DNA of 8,978 bases from contig CALMXV010000277.1 in NCBI GenBank assembly GCA_937871155.1, forward strand, positions 1 through 8,978, in the 5' to 3' direction. This stretch comes from an uncultured Taibaiella sp. (GTDB taxonomy: Bacteria; Bacteroidota; Bacteroidia; Chitinophagales; Chitinophagaceae). Shown piece by piece: positions 1-7,740 of the stretch. Under the pieces are notes generated by a model. That model did not search any database. It was given only the letters and a program-made list of their open reading frames with translations, and was not told the origin of the DNA. Positions within the stretch are counted from its first letter, which is position 1; every line of letters starts with the position of its first letter. A program made the translations under genes and the position numbers.

Positions 1-360
1 ATAACCTAATTCCGAAGGGATAAAAAAGCGATATTTGGCGCCTTTATTCATAAGCTGCACTCCTTCTGTCCATCCGGTGATTACTTGATTCAAACCAAAG
101 GTAGCCGGTTGATTTCTTTTATAGGAGCTGTCAAATACATTCCCATTGATAAGGCTACCTTCATAGTGTACGGTAACTCGACTTCCGGCACTAGTAGGCT
201 TTTCGCCACTTGCCTCTTGAAGTATTTCATATTGCAATCCAGAAGCGGTGGTTTGTACCCCTTCGCGTTTTGCATTTTCTTCTAAAAATTTCTTTTGTTC
301 TTCCATTTTCTTTTCTGTGTTTTGCTGAATTAGGTTTCTTAATTTATCTGATAAACTCAC
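1..360 (-). CDS. FKBP-type peptidyl-prolyl cis-trans isomerase, 3' end beyond the window
   Basis: A folding catalyst of the FKBP family that isomerises peptide bonds before proline. Only the first 120 codons are in the window; the frame is open at the left edge. Residues 1-35 are a charged helical stretch, as in FklB/FkpA-like proteins, and the FKBP domain follows. Visible domain motifs are VHYEG (64-68), FDSS (76-79), VITGW with a following EG (93-100) and IPSELGY (114-120). These supply the usual aromatic pocket residues: Tyr66, Phe76, Asp77, Phe88, Val93, Ile94, Trp97, Tyr120. There is no signal peptide or lipobox, so it is probably cytoplasmic. The start is GTG at 358-360: an in-frame TAA lies shortly upstream and no earlier ATG exists. 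An internal ATG (codon 19) is an alternative that keeps the domain intact. It lies 23 nt after kbl on the same strand and is probably co-transcribed. The family is clear; the exact paralogue is not. Confidence 0.9.
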   Translation of the reverse strand, partial: MSLSDKLRNLIQQNTEKKMEEQKKFLEENAKREGVQTTASGLQYEILQEASGEKPTSAGSRVTVHYEGSLINGNVFDSSYKRNQPATFGLNQVITGWTEGVQLMNKGAKYRFFIPSELGY

Positions 361-383
361 GTTGAAATTATTTAATAGTATAG

Positions 384-1574
384 TTATTTAATGACGCCCA
401 ATTCTTTTCCTACTTTGGTAAAGGCTGCGATTGCTTTGTCTAAATGTTCTTTTTCATGACCGGCTGATATTTGTACTCGAATACGAGCTTGGCCTTTAGG
501 TACTACAGGATAGAAAAATCCAATCACATAAATACCTTCCTCTAAAAGTTTCGAAGCCATTTGCTGCGCCAATACTGCATCGTACAACATGATAGGAGTA
601 ATAGGATGCGAGCCCGGTTTAATATCAAATCCTGCCTCAGTCATTTTAGCACGGAAATAAGTAGTGTTCTCTTCAAGCTTATCACGTAGCGTGGTGGTAT
701 CGCTAATCATATCCAGCACCGCTATAGAGGCACCTACCACTGACGGAGCAACAGTATTAGAAAACAAATAAGGACGGCTACGTTGACGAAGCATTTCTAT
801 CACTTCTTTTTTACCACTAGTAAAACCTCCAGAAGCACCGCCTAAAGCTTTACCCAAGGTACCGGTAATGATATCTACTCGATTCATCACATTGCATAGC
901 TCATGGACTCCGCGGCCTGTCTTACCCATAAAACCTGAAGAATGACTTTCATCTATCATTACAATGGCATCATACTTATCGGCTAAGTCACAAATTTTAT
1001 CAAGAGAGGCTATAGTACCATCCATTGAAAAAACAGAATCAGTAACAATAAAACGAGTTCTAGCATCTGCATGAGCTTTCAACATATCTTCCAGCTCTTC
1101 CATATTATTGTTTTTATATCGAGCACGTTTTGCTTTACACAAACGCACACCATCAATGATAGAAGCATGATTTAATTCATCTGAAATGATAACATCAGCT
1201 TCCCCTAACAACGGTTCGAAAACTCCACCATTGGCATCAAAACAAGCTACATATAAAATGGTATCTTCAGTGCCTAGAAACTTGGATAATTTTTGCTCCA
1301 ATTCTTTGTGAATATCTTGTGTACCACAGATAAATCTAACTGAGCTCATGCCATAACCTCTTTTATCAATAGTAGCTTTTGCTGCCTCTAATACTTTAGG
1401 ATGTGAGGATAACCCGAGATAGTTATTCGCACAAAAATTCAACACCTGTTTACCATTTACAGTAATTTCAGGTCCTTGTTCTGAAGCGATGGTACGTTCT
1501 TTTTTGTATAGCCCTGCTTCATCTATTTCTTTAAGTTCTTGCCCTAAGCGATTGTAAAAGGATTGACTTGACAT
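384..1574 (-). CDS. kbl: Glycine C-acetyltransferase (2-amino-3-ketobutyrate CoA ligase)
   Basis: A pyridoxal-phosphate enzyme of the alpha-oxoamine synthase family. With threonine dehydrogenase it degrades threonine: 2-amino-3-oxobutyrate plus CoA gives glycine plus acetyl-CoA. The 396-aa product matches the usual length (about 398) and resembles E. coli Kbl throughout. Diagnostic stretches are [10 protein letters not shown] (46-55), [19 protein letters not shown] (78-96), [17 protein letters not shown] (134-150), [10 protein letters not shown] (206-215) and GTLGKALGG (238-246), where Lys242 is the expected Schiff-base lysine. His136 and Asp208 fit the PLP-stacking and pyridine-nitrogen positions. 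The near-identical C-terminal [15 protein letters not shown] (352-366) favours Kbl over the sister enzymes BioF, SPT and HemA. It starts with ATG and ends with TAA. It diverges from ubiE across 170 nt. No threonine dehydrogenase gene is visible in the window. Confidence 0.96.
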   Translation of the reverse strand: MSSQSFYNRLGQELKEIDEAGLYKKERTIASEQGPEITVNGKQVLNFCANNYLGLSSHPKVLEAAKATIDKRGYGMSSVRFICGTQDIHKELEQKLSKFLGTEDTILYVACFDANGGVFEPLLGEADVIISDELNHASIIDGVRLCKAKRARYKNNNMEELEDMLKAHADARTRFIVTDSVFSMDGTIASLDKICDLADKYDAIVMIDESHSSGFMGKTGRGVHELCNVMNRVDIITGTLGKALGGASGGFTSGKKEVIEMLRQRSRPYLFSNTVAPSVVGASIAVLDMISDTTTLRDKLEENTTYFRAKMTEAGFDIKPGSHPITPIMLYDAVLAQQMASKLLEEGIYVIGFFYPVVPKGQARIRVQISAGHEKEHLDKAIAAFTKVGKELGVIK

Positions 1575-1596
1575 AATATTTTTTGAATTGAGGGTA

Positions 1597-1604
1597 CAAA
1601 GAAA
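1597..1604 (-). promoter_or_regulatory. Possible -7 promoter box for kbl
   Basis: On the minus strand this reads TTTCTTTG, one mismatch from the Bacteroidota -7 consensus TAnnTTTG. It lies 22 nt before the kbl ATG, giving a plausible short leader. No TTTG or TTG is seen at the -33 distance, so the call is weak. It would start transcription of kbl and probably of the FKBP gene behind it. Confidence 0.3.
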
Positions 1605-1731
1605 TGAAATTTTTTGCCAGATGCCTTTAATATTACCTTCGATGCATTGTATATAATCAACATGTTTTTAAAAAAGCTAGGCGTGATTTCTTAGGATATA
1701 AATTTTCTTCCAAACGAAATGAATGTTCTAC

Positions 1732-1739
1732 TACTTTTG
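1732..1739 (+). promoter_or_regulatory. -7 promoter box of ubiE, giving a very short or no leader
   Basis: TACTTTTG followed by C is an exact match to the Bacteroidota -7 consensus TAnnTTTG. The ubiE ATG begins only 5 nt after its final G. In this phylum transcription usually starts a few nucleotides after this box, so the mRNA would be leaderless or nearly so. No clear TTTG is present 19-21 bp upstream, where the sequence is T/C-rich (about 1703-1711). Confidence 0.6.
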
Positions 1740-1744
1740 CAGCC

Positions 1745-2497
1745 ATGTCACAAAAAGAAATCAGTAACCCTGCAGAGAACGTATTTCCTGATGCCGTTTC
1801 GTCTTCAAGTAAGAAAGACCAAGTAGCCGATATGTTCAATGATATTGCCGGTAAGTACGATTTTCTGAATCATTTTTTATCATTAGGTATTGATAAAGGC
1901 TGGAGAAAAAAAGCTATTAAAGCAATTGCTGCTATACGCCCGTTAACCCTATTAGATATAGCCACTGGTACAGGTGACCTAGCTATTGCGGCGTCAAAAA
2001 TAAACCCTGAAAAAGTTGTAGGTATTGACATTTCAGAAGGGATGCTGGCAATAGGCAAGCGAAAAGTACTTTCCATGCATTTAGAAAATATCATTACGCT
2101 TCAACAAGGAGATAGCGAAGCGTTAGAGTTTCCAGACAATAGTTTTGATGCAATTACTTGTGCTTTTGGAGTTCGAAATTTTGAACACTTAACAAAAGGG
2201 CTTAAAGAAATGAACCGTGTAGTAAAACCTGGTGGTAAAGTAGCCATCTTAGAGTTTTCGCATCCAAAGCACTTTCCCATAAAACAACTTTATCAATTCT
2301 ACTTTAAAAGCATTTTACCCACACTTGGGAAATTGGTTTCAAGCCACCGAAATGCCTACACCTATTTGCCGGAATCCGTTATGGCATTTCCAGAAGGTGC
2401 AAATTTTTGTAATATTTTAAAAGAATGTGGGTTTAAAGAAGTAGCTGCTAGAACATTGACCTTTGGAATATGTACCCTCTATGTAGCTACAAAATAG
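1745..2497 (+). CDS. ubiE: Demethylmenaquinone methyltransferase (UbiE/MenG family)
   Basis: An S-adenosylmethionine-dependent C-methyltransferase that converts demethylmenaquinone to menaquinone in the last step of quinone synthesis. Bacteroidota generally make menaquinone, so the MenG role is more likely than the ubiquinone one. The 250-aa length is normal. UbiE signature 1 is visible as YDFLN (38-42) leading to Trp53-Arg54. SAM motif I is DIATGTGD (71-78), followed by the acidic VVGIDIS (91-97). FGVRNF (141-146) and the second signature RVVKPGGKVAILEFSHP (158-174) follow. The C-terminal TYLPES (206-211) is also typical. ATG at 1745 is preferred over Met30 because residues just before Met30 already match relatives (KKDQVADMFNDIAGKYD). 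It appears to be a single-gene unit: divergent from kbl, and the next cluster has its own promoter. The symbol menG is equally apt. Confidence 0.95.
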   Translation: MSQKEISNPAENVFPDAVSSSSKKDQVADMFNDIAGKYDFLNHFLSLGIDKGWRKKAIKAIAAIRPLTLLDIATGTGDLAIAASKINPEKVVGIDISEGMLAIGKRKVLSMHLENIITLQQGDSEALEFPDNSFDAITCAFGVRNFEHLTKGLKEMNRVVKPGGKVAILEFSHPKHFPIKQLYQFYFKSILPTLGKLVSSHRNAYTYLPESVMAFPEGANFCNILKECGFKEVAARTLTFGICTLYVATK

Positions 2498-2579
2498 TTC
2501 CATTCTGTTACCGCAACCCAATATTAAACACTCTCTAGGAACAAATTAACTAACAGTAAGGGTACAAAAACATAAATAT

Positions 2580-2611
2580 TTTGTCTATAAAAAGAAAAGC
2601 CCTTACATTTG
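2580..2611 (+). promoter_or_regulatory. Bacteroidota-type promoter of the rimP-nusA-infB cluster
   Basis: Both elements of the phylum's housekeeping promoter are present. TTTG (2580-2583) is the -33 element and TACATTTG (2604-2611) an exact TAnnTTTG -7 box, separated by 20 bp, within the usual range. The -7 box is followed by C, as is common. Initiation would fall a few bases downstream, leaving a leader of roughly 50-55 nt before the rimP ATG. It is the best promoter match I found in the window. Confidence 0.75.
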
Positions 2612-2633
2612 CACTCGGAAATTAAGAAATAGA

Positions 2634-2657
2634 AAGGGGCTCTGGAAAGTGCCCCTT
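2634..2657 (+). promoter_or_regulatory. Hairpin with U-rich tail in the rimP leader (candidate attenuator)
   Basis: Seven consecutive pairs join AAGGGGC (2634-2640) to GCCCCTT (2651-2657). Inside them a U-U mismatch is followed by two further pairs (C2642-G2649, U2643-A2648) closing a GGAA tetraloop (2644-2647), which fits the stable GNRA class. A U-rich run, GTTTTATTA, follows at 2658-2666, and the rimP ATG comes 15 nt after the stem. It lies between the promoter and the first gene, so it could end transcription early, affect translation of rimP or protect the transcript end. The structure is read directly; a regulatory role is inference. A free-standing terminator for ubiE is unlikely because the rimP promoter lies upstream of it. 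Confidence 0.55.
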
Positions 2658-2672
2658 GTTTTATTACCCAAT

Positions 2673-3131
2673 ATGACGGATATCCTTTTAAAAATAGAAG
2701 CACTTATCACTCCTTTACTTGAAGGAACTGATATGTTTGTAGTGACAGTGAAAATGAAGCCTACCAACAACCTTAAGGTTTTCTTGGATGCTGATGCTGG
2801 ATTGTCCATTGGTAAAATATCTCAAATAAACAAAAAGCTCTATGCGCTTATTGAAGAAAGCCAACTATTTCCTGACGGAGATTTTTCATTAGAGGTATCT
2901 AGTCCAGGAGTAGATGAACCATTGACCTCCATCAGACAGTACACTAAAAATATAGGAAGAACTGTAGCAATAGTTTTCAATGAAGAGGCACCTGAAAAAG
3001 TAGGCGTGTTGAAAGAAGTATTAGAAGACAGCCTCTTAATAGAATCAAAAATCAATAAGAAAAAAGAAACTGAAACGGTAGTAATTCCTTTTTCAGCAAT
3101 TAAAACAATAACTGTACAAATCGTTTTTTAA
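2673..3131 (+). CDS. rimP: Ribosome maturation factor RimP
   Basis: A small cytoplasmic protein that assists late maturation of the 30S ribosomal subunit. The 152-aa product has the two-domain pattern: an N-terminal alpha/beta domain (about 1-85) with VFLDADAGLSI (37-47) in place of E. coli IYIDSEDGINV, and the hallmark LEVSSPGVDEPL (73-84), then an SH3-like C-terminal domain (about 88-152). I chose ATG at 2673. An in-frame GTG at 2649 would add eight residues, but it lies inside the leader hairpin, and MTDILLKIEALITPLLEGTD lines up with the start of relatives. The gene is first in the rimP-nusA-infB cluster; nusA begins 15 nt after its stop. The family is certain; only the start is open to debate. 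Confidence 0.93.
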   Translation: MTDILLKIEALITPLLEGTDMFVVTVKMKPTNNLKVFLDADAGLSIGKISQINKKLYALIEESQLFPDGDFSLEVSSPGVDEPLTSIRQYTKNIGRTVAIVFNEEAPEKVGVLKEVLEDSLLIESKINKKKETETVVIPFSAIKTITVQIVF

Positions 3132-3146
3132 AAATGTTTAAAAACC

Positions 3147-4406
3147 ATGGCTAGTATCAATTTATTTGAATCATTTCAGGAGTTTAAAGAAGCGGAAAAT
3201 ATTGACCGTCCAACCCTGATGAAGGTGATAGAAGATGTTTTCAAAACCTTGCTTCGTAAAAAATATGGCACAGATGAGAATTTTGATGTAATTGTGAACG
3301 ACCAAACAGGTGATTTAGAAATTTTCCGCAGACGGATTATCGTTGAAGACGGATTTTCGGAAGATGATAACCTAGAAATAGAATATGCTGAAGCCATTAA
3401 AATTGAGCCAGATTATAATGTAGGAGAAGAGGTATATGAAGAAGTAGATGTAAAAGATTTCGGCAGAAGAGCTGTACTTGCGGCTAAGCAAACTTTGGCT
3501 TCTCGTATTGGTGATCTTAAGAAGAAAAACCTTTTGGATAAATATGCGGACCGTATTGGTGAAATCATCAATGGTGAAGTATATCAAATTTGGAAAAAAG
3601 AGATTTTGTTGCTTGATGAAGATGGTAATGAACTTATCCTTCCAAAATCCGAGCAAATCCCTACCGATTTCTTCAAAAAAGGAGAAAGTGTACGTGCTGT
3701 AGTAAAGAAAGTAGAAATGAGAAACAATGCTCCGGTTATTATTCTTAGCCGTACCCATCCTACCTTCTTAGAAAAACTACTTGAAATTGAAGTTCCGGAA
3801 ATCATGGATGGCTTGATAGTGATTAAGAAAATAGTAAGAGAACCGGGTGAAAGAGCCAAAGTAGCCGTTGAAAGTTATGATGATCGCATTGATCCGGTAG
3901 GTGCTTGCGTAGGTATGAAAGGGAGCCGTATTCATGGCATAGTACGTGAATTACGTAATGAGAATATTGATATCATCAACTTTACCAACAATACACAACT
4001 ACTTATACAACGCTCATTAACTCCTTCAAAAATCAACCGTATGGAGCTAAATAACGAAGATAAGAAGGCGGATGTATATCTAGATCCAGACCAGGTATCA
4101 CTTGCTATTGGTAAGAAGGGAGTAAACATCAAACTGGCTCAAGAGCTTACAGGCTACAGTATAGACGTATATCGTGATGTACAAGAAGAAGAAATGGATT
4201 ACGATATTGACTTAGAAGAATTTTCAGATGAAATTGATGAATGGGTAATTGAAGCTTTCAAGAAAATAGGTTGTGACACGGCATTAAGCGTATTGAATCT
4301 AAACATATCTCCTGAAGAAATTGCTCGTAGAACGGACTTAGAAGTTGAAACGGTAAAAGATGTTCAGCGTATTCTTCAAGATGAATTTAAAGAAGAAGAC
4401 AAGTAG
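3147..4406 (+). CDS. nusA: Transcription termination/antitermination factor NusA
   Basis: An RNA polymerase-associated elongation factor that modulates pausing, intrinsic and Rho-dependent termination and antitermination. The 419-aa product has the expected order: N-terminal polymerase-binding domain (about 1-130), S1 domain (about 138-200), KH1 with DPVGACVGMKGSRIHGIVRE (249-268), and KH2 with AIGKKGVNIKLAQELTG (320-336). An acidic linker (about 345-365) and a short helix-hairpin-helix-like tail (about 368-415) follow. E. coli NusA is longer and carries two acidic repeats at the C terminus; the short form here is normal for Bacteroidota. The ATG is preceded by A-rich sequence and no Shine-Dalgarno motif. 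It lies 15 nt after rimP and 154 nt before infB. As a termination factor in the same transcript, it could in principle feed back on the rimP leader hairpin; that is inference. Confidence 0.96.
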   Translation: MASINLFESFQEFKEAENIDRPTLMKVIEDVFKTLLRKKYGTDENFDVIVNDQTGDLEIFRRRIIVEDGFSEDDNLEIEYAEAIKIEPDYNVGEEVYEEVDVKDFGRRAVLAAKQTLASRIGDLKKKNLLDKYADRIGEIINGEVYQIWKKEILLLDEDGNELILPKSEQIPTDFFKKGESVRAVVKKVEMRNNAPVIILSRTHPTFLEKLLEIEVPEIMDGLIVIKKIVREPGERAKVAVESYDDRIDPVGACVGMKGSRIHGIVRELRNENIDIINFTNNTQLLIQRSLTPSKINRMELNNEDKKADVYLDPDQVSLAIGKKGVNIKLAQELTGYSIDVYRDVQEEEMDYDIDLEEFSDEIDEWVIEAFKKIGCDTALSVLNLNISPEEIARRTDLEVETVKDVQRILQDEFKEEDK

Positions 4407-4492
4407 TTTTTTGAGTGGAATTGACAAACTCAAAATCACACAGCTAACCGCTTGAATACATAACGAATTCGCTTTTATTAAAGCAAAATGTT

Positions 4493-4500
4493 TAGGTTTG
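4493..4500 (+). promoter_or_regulatory. Possible internal -7 box upstream of infB
   Basis: TAGGTTTG followed by T matches TAnnTTTG and lies 60 nt before the infB ATG, in the otherwise unexplained 154-nt gap between nusA and infB (4407-4560). No TTTG is present at the expected distance upstream. The gap also holds two weak AT-rich stem-loops: GCTTT/AAAGC at 4471-4484 and GTATG/CATAC at 4500-4515. A secondary infB promoter is possible but rests on one half-site. Confidence 0.3.
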
Positions 4501-4560
4501 TATGTTGTATCATACTTACCCAACAAATAAAATAAAAAACCAGACTGACTAAATAGTAGA

Positions 4561-7500
4561 ATGGCAGTAGAAAATAAAACACCGAGGTTACTTGCAGCCG
4601 CAAAAGAATTTAATATTGGTAAGGAAACACTAGTTGAGTTCCTTACCGGTAAGGGATTTGATATCAATGCAAGCAACCCGAATACGAAGATTTCTGAGGA
4701 TATGTATGATGCCTTGGCGAATGAGTTTGCAAAAGACAAAGCCGCCAAGCGTAAAAGCGAAGCTATTGACTTGCCGCGTGGTGGTGGCAATGTTCAGGAA
4801 TTAAAGTTGAAAGAAGAGCCAAAGAAGGAAGAACCGAAAAAGGTAGAAGAGAAAAAGAAAGAACCGAAGGCACCTGTTGTTGAAGAAGTAGAACCACCAA
4901 TAGTAGAGGTTCCAAAAGAAAAACCAGCACCTATCGAAGCTATAGTTCCAATAGAAGAACCGACTGCACCCATCATAGAAATTGCTCCTACACCTGCTCC
5001 GCAAAAAGAGGAACCAGTTGCAGCTACGACGGAAAAGCAAGTTGAAAAAGCTACTTCAGAAGAAGACAATACACAAGAAGAAGCCGGACATATAGAAGTG
5101 AAGTCTCCTAAGCTTGAAGGTCCTAAAATTTTAAATAAAATCAACTTAGACGAGTTAAATCTTAACACAAGACCCAAAAAAGGTTCTGCTAAGAAAACAA
5201 CCGCTAAGAAAGAAGTGGCAGCACCTGAAACCACTCAGCCAGAAGAAAAGCCTAAGTCAAAAACTAAAAAAGCTACTACTACAGAAGCTACACCTGAAGC
5301 TCCTATTAAAGAAGCACTCGTGAGTGCCCCAGTAGTTGTTGAAGAGAAAACACCTATAGCTCCTACAAAACCACAACCAGAAGAAAAACCTGAAGAAGAC
5401 AAGAAAGAGCATATCGAAATGAGATCTCCTAAGTTGGAAGGTCCTAAGATTTTAGGTAAAATAGAACTGCCCGTACAAGCACCTTCTTCAAGAGGTGGTG
5501 GCGATAACAGGGAAAAAAGAAATCGTAAAAGAATTCCTGTTCAGAAAAAACCTGAAAGTCTTAAACCAGGAGAAACATCATCAGCTCCTCATCAAAATAG
5601 ACCAGGTGGTGGAGAACGACGACCAAATACAGGAGGACCCGGAGGAAACAGACCCGGAGGACCCAACGATAGACGTGGACCTAACGACAGAAATCGTAAC
5701 AACGACCGTAGAGGTGGCAATAACCAAACAGCTCAACCAGGACAAGAAATTGACCAAAAAGCTATCCAAGATAAAATCCGTCAAACCCAGGCTAAACTTG
5801 CTGGTGGTGCAGGTGGACGTAATAAAAATCAAAAATCTAAGTACCGTAGAAACAAACGGGAAGAGATGGCGGAAAAGCGCGCTGCTGAAGAGAATAGCTT
5901 AAACGAAACTAAAATACAAGTTACCGAGTTTATCTCCGTGAGTGAATTAGCTAGTTTACTTAACGTCAACTTTACAGACGTTATCAGTAAGTGTATGGGC
6001 TTAGGTATCATGGTATCTATCAACCAACGTTTAGATGCTGAAGTGATAGAACTTGTAGCGGGTGAGTTTAACTACGAAGTAGAGTTCATCAACCTAGAAC
6101 AAAAAGCAGAAAGTGAAGAAGAAGAAGATGTTGATGCTCCTGAAGATTTGATTCCAAGAGCTCCGATTGTAACCATCATGGGTCACGTAGATCATGGTAA
6201 AACTTCTTTACTAGATTATATCCGAAGTGCTAATGTGGTAGCCGGTGAAGCCGGAGGTATCACTCAGCATATTGGTGCCTATCAGGTAACTACTGCCGAC
6301 AATAAAAAAATCACTTTCTTAGATACACCGGGTCACGAAGCGTTTACCGCTATGCGTGCTCGTGGTGCTAAGGCTGCCGATATCGCTATTATCGTTATCG
6401 CTGCGGATGATGCCATCATGCCTCAAACCAAAGAAGCCATATCACATGCACAAGCAGCACAGCTACCTATGGTTTTTGCCATCAACAAAGTAGATAAAGA
6501 AGGTGCTAACCCTGAAAAAATTAAAGAACAATTAGCACAATTAAACATCTTGGTAGAAGATTGGGGTGGTAAATACCAAAGTCAAGAAATATCTGCTAAA
6601 CAAGGGCTCAATATTGATTTGCTTCTAGAAAAAATCCTGCTAGAGGCTGAGCTTTTAGATTTAAAAGCCAACCCTGATAGAACTGCTATTGGCTCTGTTA
6701 TTGAAGCATCACTTGATAAAGGACGTGGCTACCAAGCTACCATCTTAGTTCAAAATGGTACACTGAAACAAGGGGATATGGTGGTGTGCGGACAGTACTA
6801 CGGTAAGGTGAAAGCTATGTTCAATGAACGTATCAACCGAGTTACACAAGCAGGACCTTCGTCGCCAGTGCAGATATTAGGACTTAATGGTGCACCTCAA
6901 GCCGGTGAAAAACTTAAAGTATTTAGCGATGAAAATGCCGCTAAACAAGTTGCCAATCATCGTACACAGATTTTACGTGAACAAGGTATCCGTACTAGAA
7001 AACACATCACCTTGGATGAAATTGGTCGTCGTTTAGCATTAGGAAACTTTAAAGAGCTATCGGTAATTATCAAAGGTGATTTCGATGGTTCTGTAGAAGC
7101 CTTGAGTGACTCATTACAAAAACTATCTACTGAAGAAGTAGCCGTGAATGTGGTACATAAAGGTGTAGGGCAAATTACCGAATCGGATGTATTGTTAGCA
7201 ACTGCTTCAGATGCCATCATCATTGGCTTCCAGGTGCGTCCATCATCTCAAGCTGCAAAACTTGCCGATCACGAAAACATTGAAATCCGCTTCTACTCTA
7301 TCATCTACGATGCTATCGAAGAAATCAAGAGTGCTATGGAAGGGCTACTTGAACCTAAAATTGAACGCAAAACTGTGGCGAATGTGGAAGTTAGAGAAGT
7401 GTATAAAATTAGTGGCATAGGCACTATTGCCGGATGTTATGTGTTGGATGGTAAAATTGCACGTAGCTCCAAAATCAACCTTATCCGCGATGGAATCGTA

Positions 7501-7662
7501 GTGTATCATGGCGAGCTAGCTTCGTTAAAACGCTTTAAAGACGACATGAAAGAAGTGGCAGCCGGATATGAATGTGGTATGTCTATCAAAAACTATAACG
7601 ATATTCAACAAGGCGATATCATAGAAGCTTACGAAGAAATCGAAGTGAAGAGAACGCTATAA
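4561..7662 (+). CDS. infB: Translation initiation factor IF-2
   Basis: The GTPase that brings initiator fMet-tRNA to the 30S subunit and promotes 50S joining. The 1033-aa product begins with an IF2_N subdomain (about 7-56). A long low-complexity linker (about 75-445) follows: Lys/Glu/Pro-rich, then Arg/Gly/Asn-rich at 347-386. A second IF2_N-type module lies at about 451-510, and the GTPase domain follows: G1 GHVDHGKT (541-548), G2 region GGITQH (565-570), G3 DTPGH (588-592), G4 NKVD (642-645), G5 SAK (678-680). Domains II and III come next, and the C-terminal fMet-tRNA-binding C2 domain has [17 protein letters not shown] (1003-1019). All catalytic motifs are intact. The linker carries a duplicated 18-residue motif, listed separately. 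It is last in the rimP-nusA-infB cluster, ends at a strong terminator and has A-rich sequence before its ATG. Confidence 0.97.
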   Translation: MAVENKTPRLLAAAKEFNIGKETLVEFLTGKGFDINASNPNTKISEDMYDALANEFAKDKAAKRKSEAIDLPRGGGNVQELKLKEEPKKEEPKKVEEKKKEPKAPVVEEVEPPIVEVPKEKPAPIEAIVPIEEPTAPIIEIAPTPAPQKEEPVAATTEKQVEKATSEEDNTQEEAGHIEVKSPKLEGPKILNKINLDELNLNTRPKKGSAKKTTAKKEVAAPETTQPEEKPKSKTKKATTTEATPEAPIKEALVSAPVVVEEKTPIAPTKPQPEEKPEEDKKEHIEMRSPKLEGPKILGKIELPVQAPSSRGGGDNREKRNRKRIPVQKKPESLKPGETSSAPHQNRPGGGERRPNTGGPGGNRPGGPNDRRGPNDRNRNNDRRGGNNQTAQPGQEIDQKAIQDKIRQTQAKLAGGAGGRNKNQKSKYRRNKREEMAEKRAAEENSLNETKIQVTEFISVSELASLLNVNFTDVISKCMGLGIMVSINQRLDAEVIELVAGEFNYEVEFINLEQKAESEEEEDVDAPEDLIPRAPIVTIMGHVDHGKTSLLDYIRSANVVAGEAGGITQHIGAYQVTTADNKKITFLDTPGHEAFTAMRARGAKAADIAIIVIAADDAIMPQTKEAISHAQAAQLPMVFAINKVDKEGANPEKIKEQLAQLNILVEDWGGKYQSQEISAKQGLNIDLLLEKILLEAELLDLKANPDRTAIGSVIEASLDKGRGYQATILVQNGTLKQGDMVVCGQYYGKVKAMFNERINRVTQAGPSSPVQILGLNGAPQAGEKLKVFSDENAAKQVANHRTQILREQGIRTRKHITLDEIGRRLALGNFKELSVIIKGDFDGSVEALSDSLQKLSTEEVAVNVVHKGVGQITESDVLLATASDAIIIGFQVRPSSQAAKLADHENIEIRFYSIIYDAIEEIKSAMEGLLEPKIERKTVANVEVREVYKISGIGTIAGCYVLDGKIARSSKINLIRDGIVVYHGELASLKRFKDDMKEVAAGYECGMSIKNYNDIQQGDIIEAYEEIEVKRTL
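5089..5142 (+). repeat. Intragenic repeat copy 1 in the IF-2 linker
   Basis: Codes for [18 protein letters not shown] (IF-2 residues 177-194). Fifteen of 18 residues match copy 2 at 5410-5463, while flanking linker sequence is unrelated. The motif is probably a short conserved segment within a disordered extension. Confidence 0.7.
5410..5463 (+). repeat. Intragenic repeat copy 2 in the IF-2 linker
   Basis: Codes for [18 protein letters not shown] (IF-2 residues 284-301), 15 of 18 identical to copy 1. Codons differ at several places (for example CATATA versus CATATC), so the duplication is not recent and the peptide appears to have been kept by selection. Confidence 0.7.
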
Positions 7663-7681
7663 GAACTGTATAATAATTTAG

Positions 7682-7720
7682 AAAAGCCGCTAGTGAACTA
7701 TAAATTACTAGCGGCTTTTT
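7682..7720 (+). terminator. Intrinsic terminator after infB, possibly bidirectional
   Basis: A perfect 13-bp stem joins AAAAGCCGCTAGT (7682-7694) to ACTAGCGGCTTTT (7707-7719). One G-U and one A-U pair can extend it to 15 bp, leaving an 8-nt loop. A T-run (7716-7720) ends it, starting 54 nt after the infB stop. The A-run at 7682-7685 gives a short T-run on the other strand, so the same element may also stop the converging minus-strand transcript, whose last reading frame ends at 7741. Confidence 0.9.
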
Positions 7721-7740
7721 CGATTTCTGTATTCAATGTT

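Noticed and set aside
85..285. 66-codon plus-strand frame at the left end
   Set aside because: It is antisense to the FKBP domain, which has intact family motifs on the minus strand.
1657..1839. 60-codon minus-strand frame across the kbl-ubiE intergenic region
   Set aside because: It overlaps the ubiE N terminus antisense, covers the ubiE promoter box and has no recognisable protein character.
2505..2556. CTGTTA/TAACAG inverted repeat after ubiE as a terminator
   Set aside because: Only 6 bp, mostly A-T, with a 40-nt loop and no T-run; I found no convincing terminator for ubiE.
2649..2672. GTG start adding eight residues to RimP
   Set aside because: The GTG lies within the leader hairpin, and the family alignment begins around the ATG at 2673.
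3372..3758. 128-codon antisense frame opposite nusA
   Set aside because: Phe/Tyr/Ile-rich antisense of an acidic, Lys-rich gene; nusA is unambiguous in this stretch.
4409..4435. TTTTGAGT/ACTCAAAA stem just after nusA as a terminator
   Set aside because: The 8-bp stem is AT-rich and followed by TCACACAG, not a T-run, so termination is unlikely.
4794..5234. 146-codon antisense frame opposite infB
   Set aside because: Its Ser/Phe-rich product is a mirror of the low-complexity Lys/Glu/Pro linker of IF-2; no start context or protein-family character.
5495..5902. 135-codon plus-strand frame inside infB
   Set aside because: A frame-shifted shadow of the Arg/Gly/Asn-rich IF-2 linker; the IF-2 frame is clearly the coding one.
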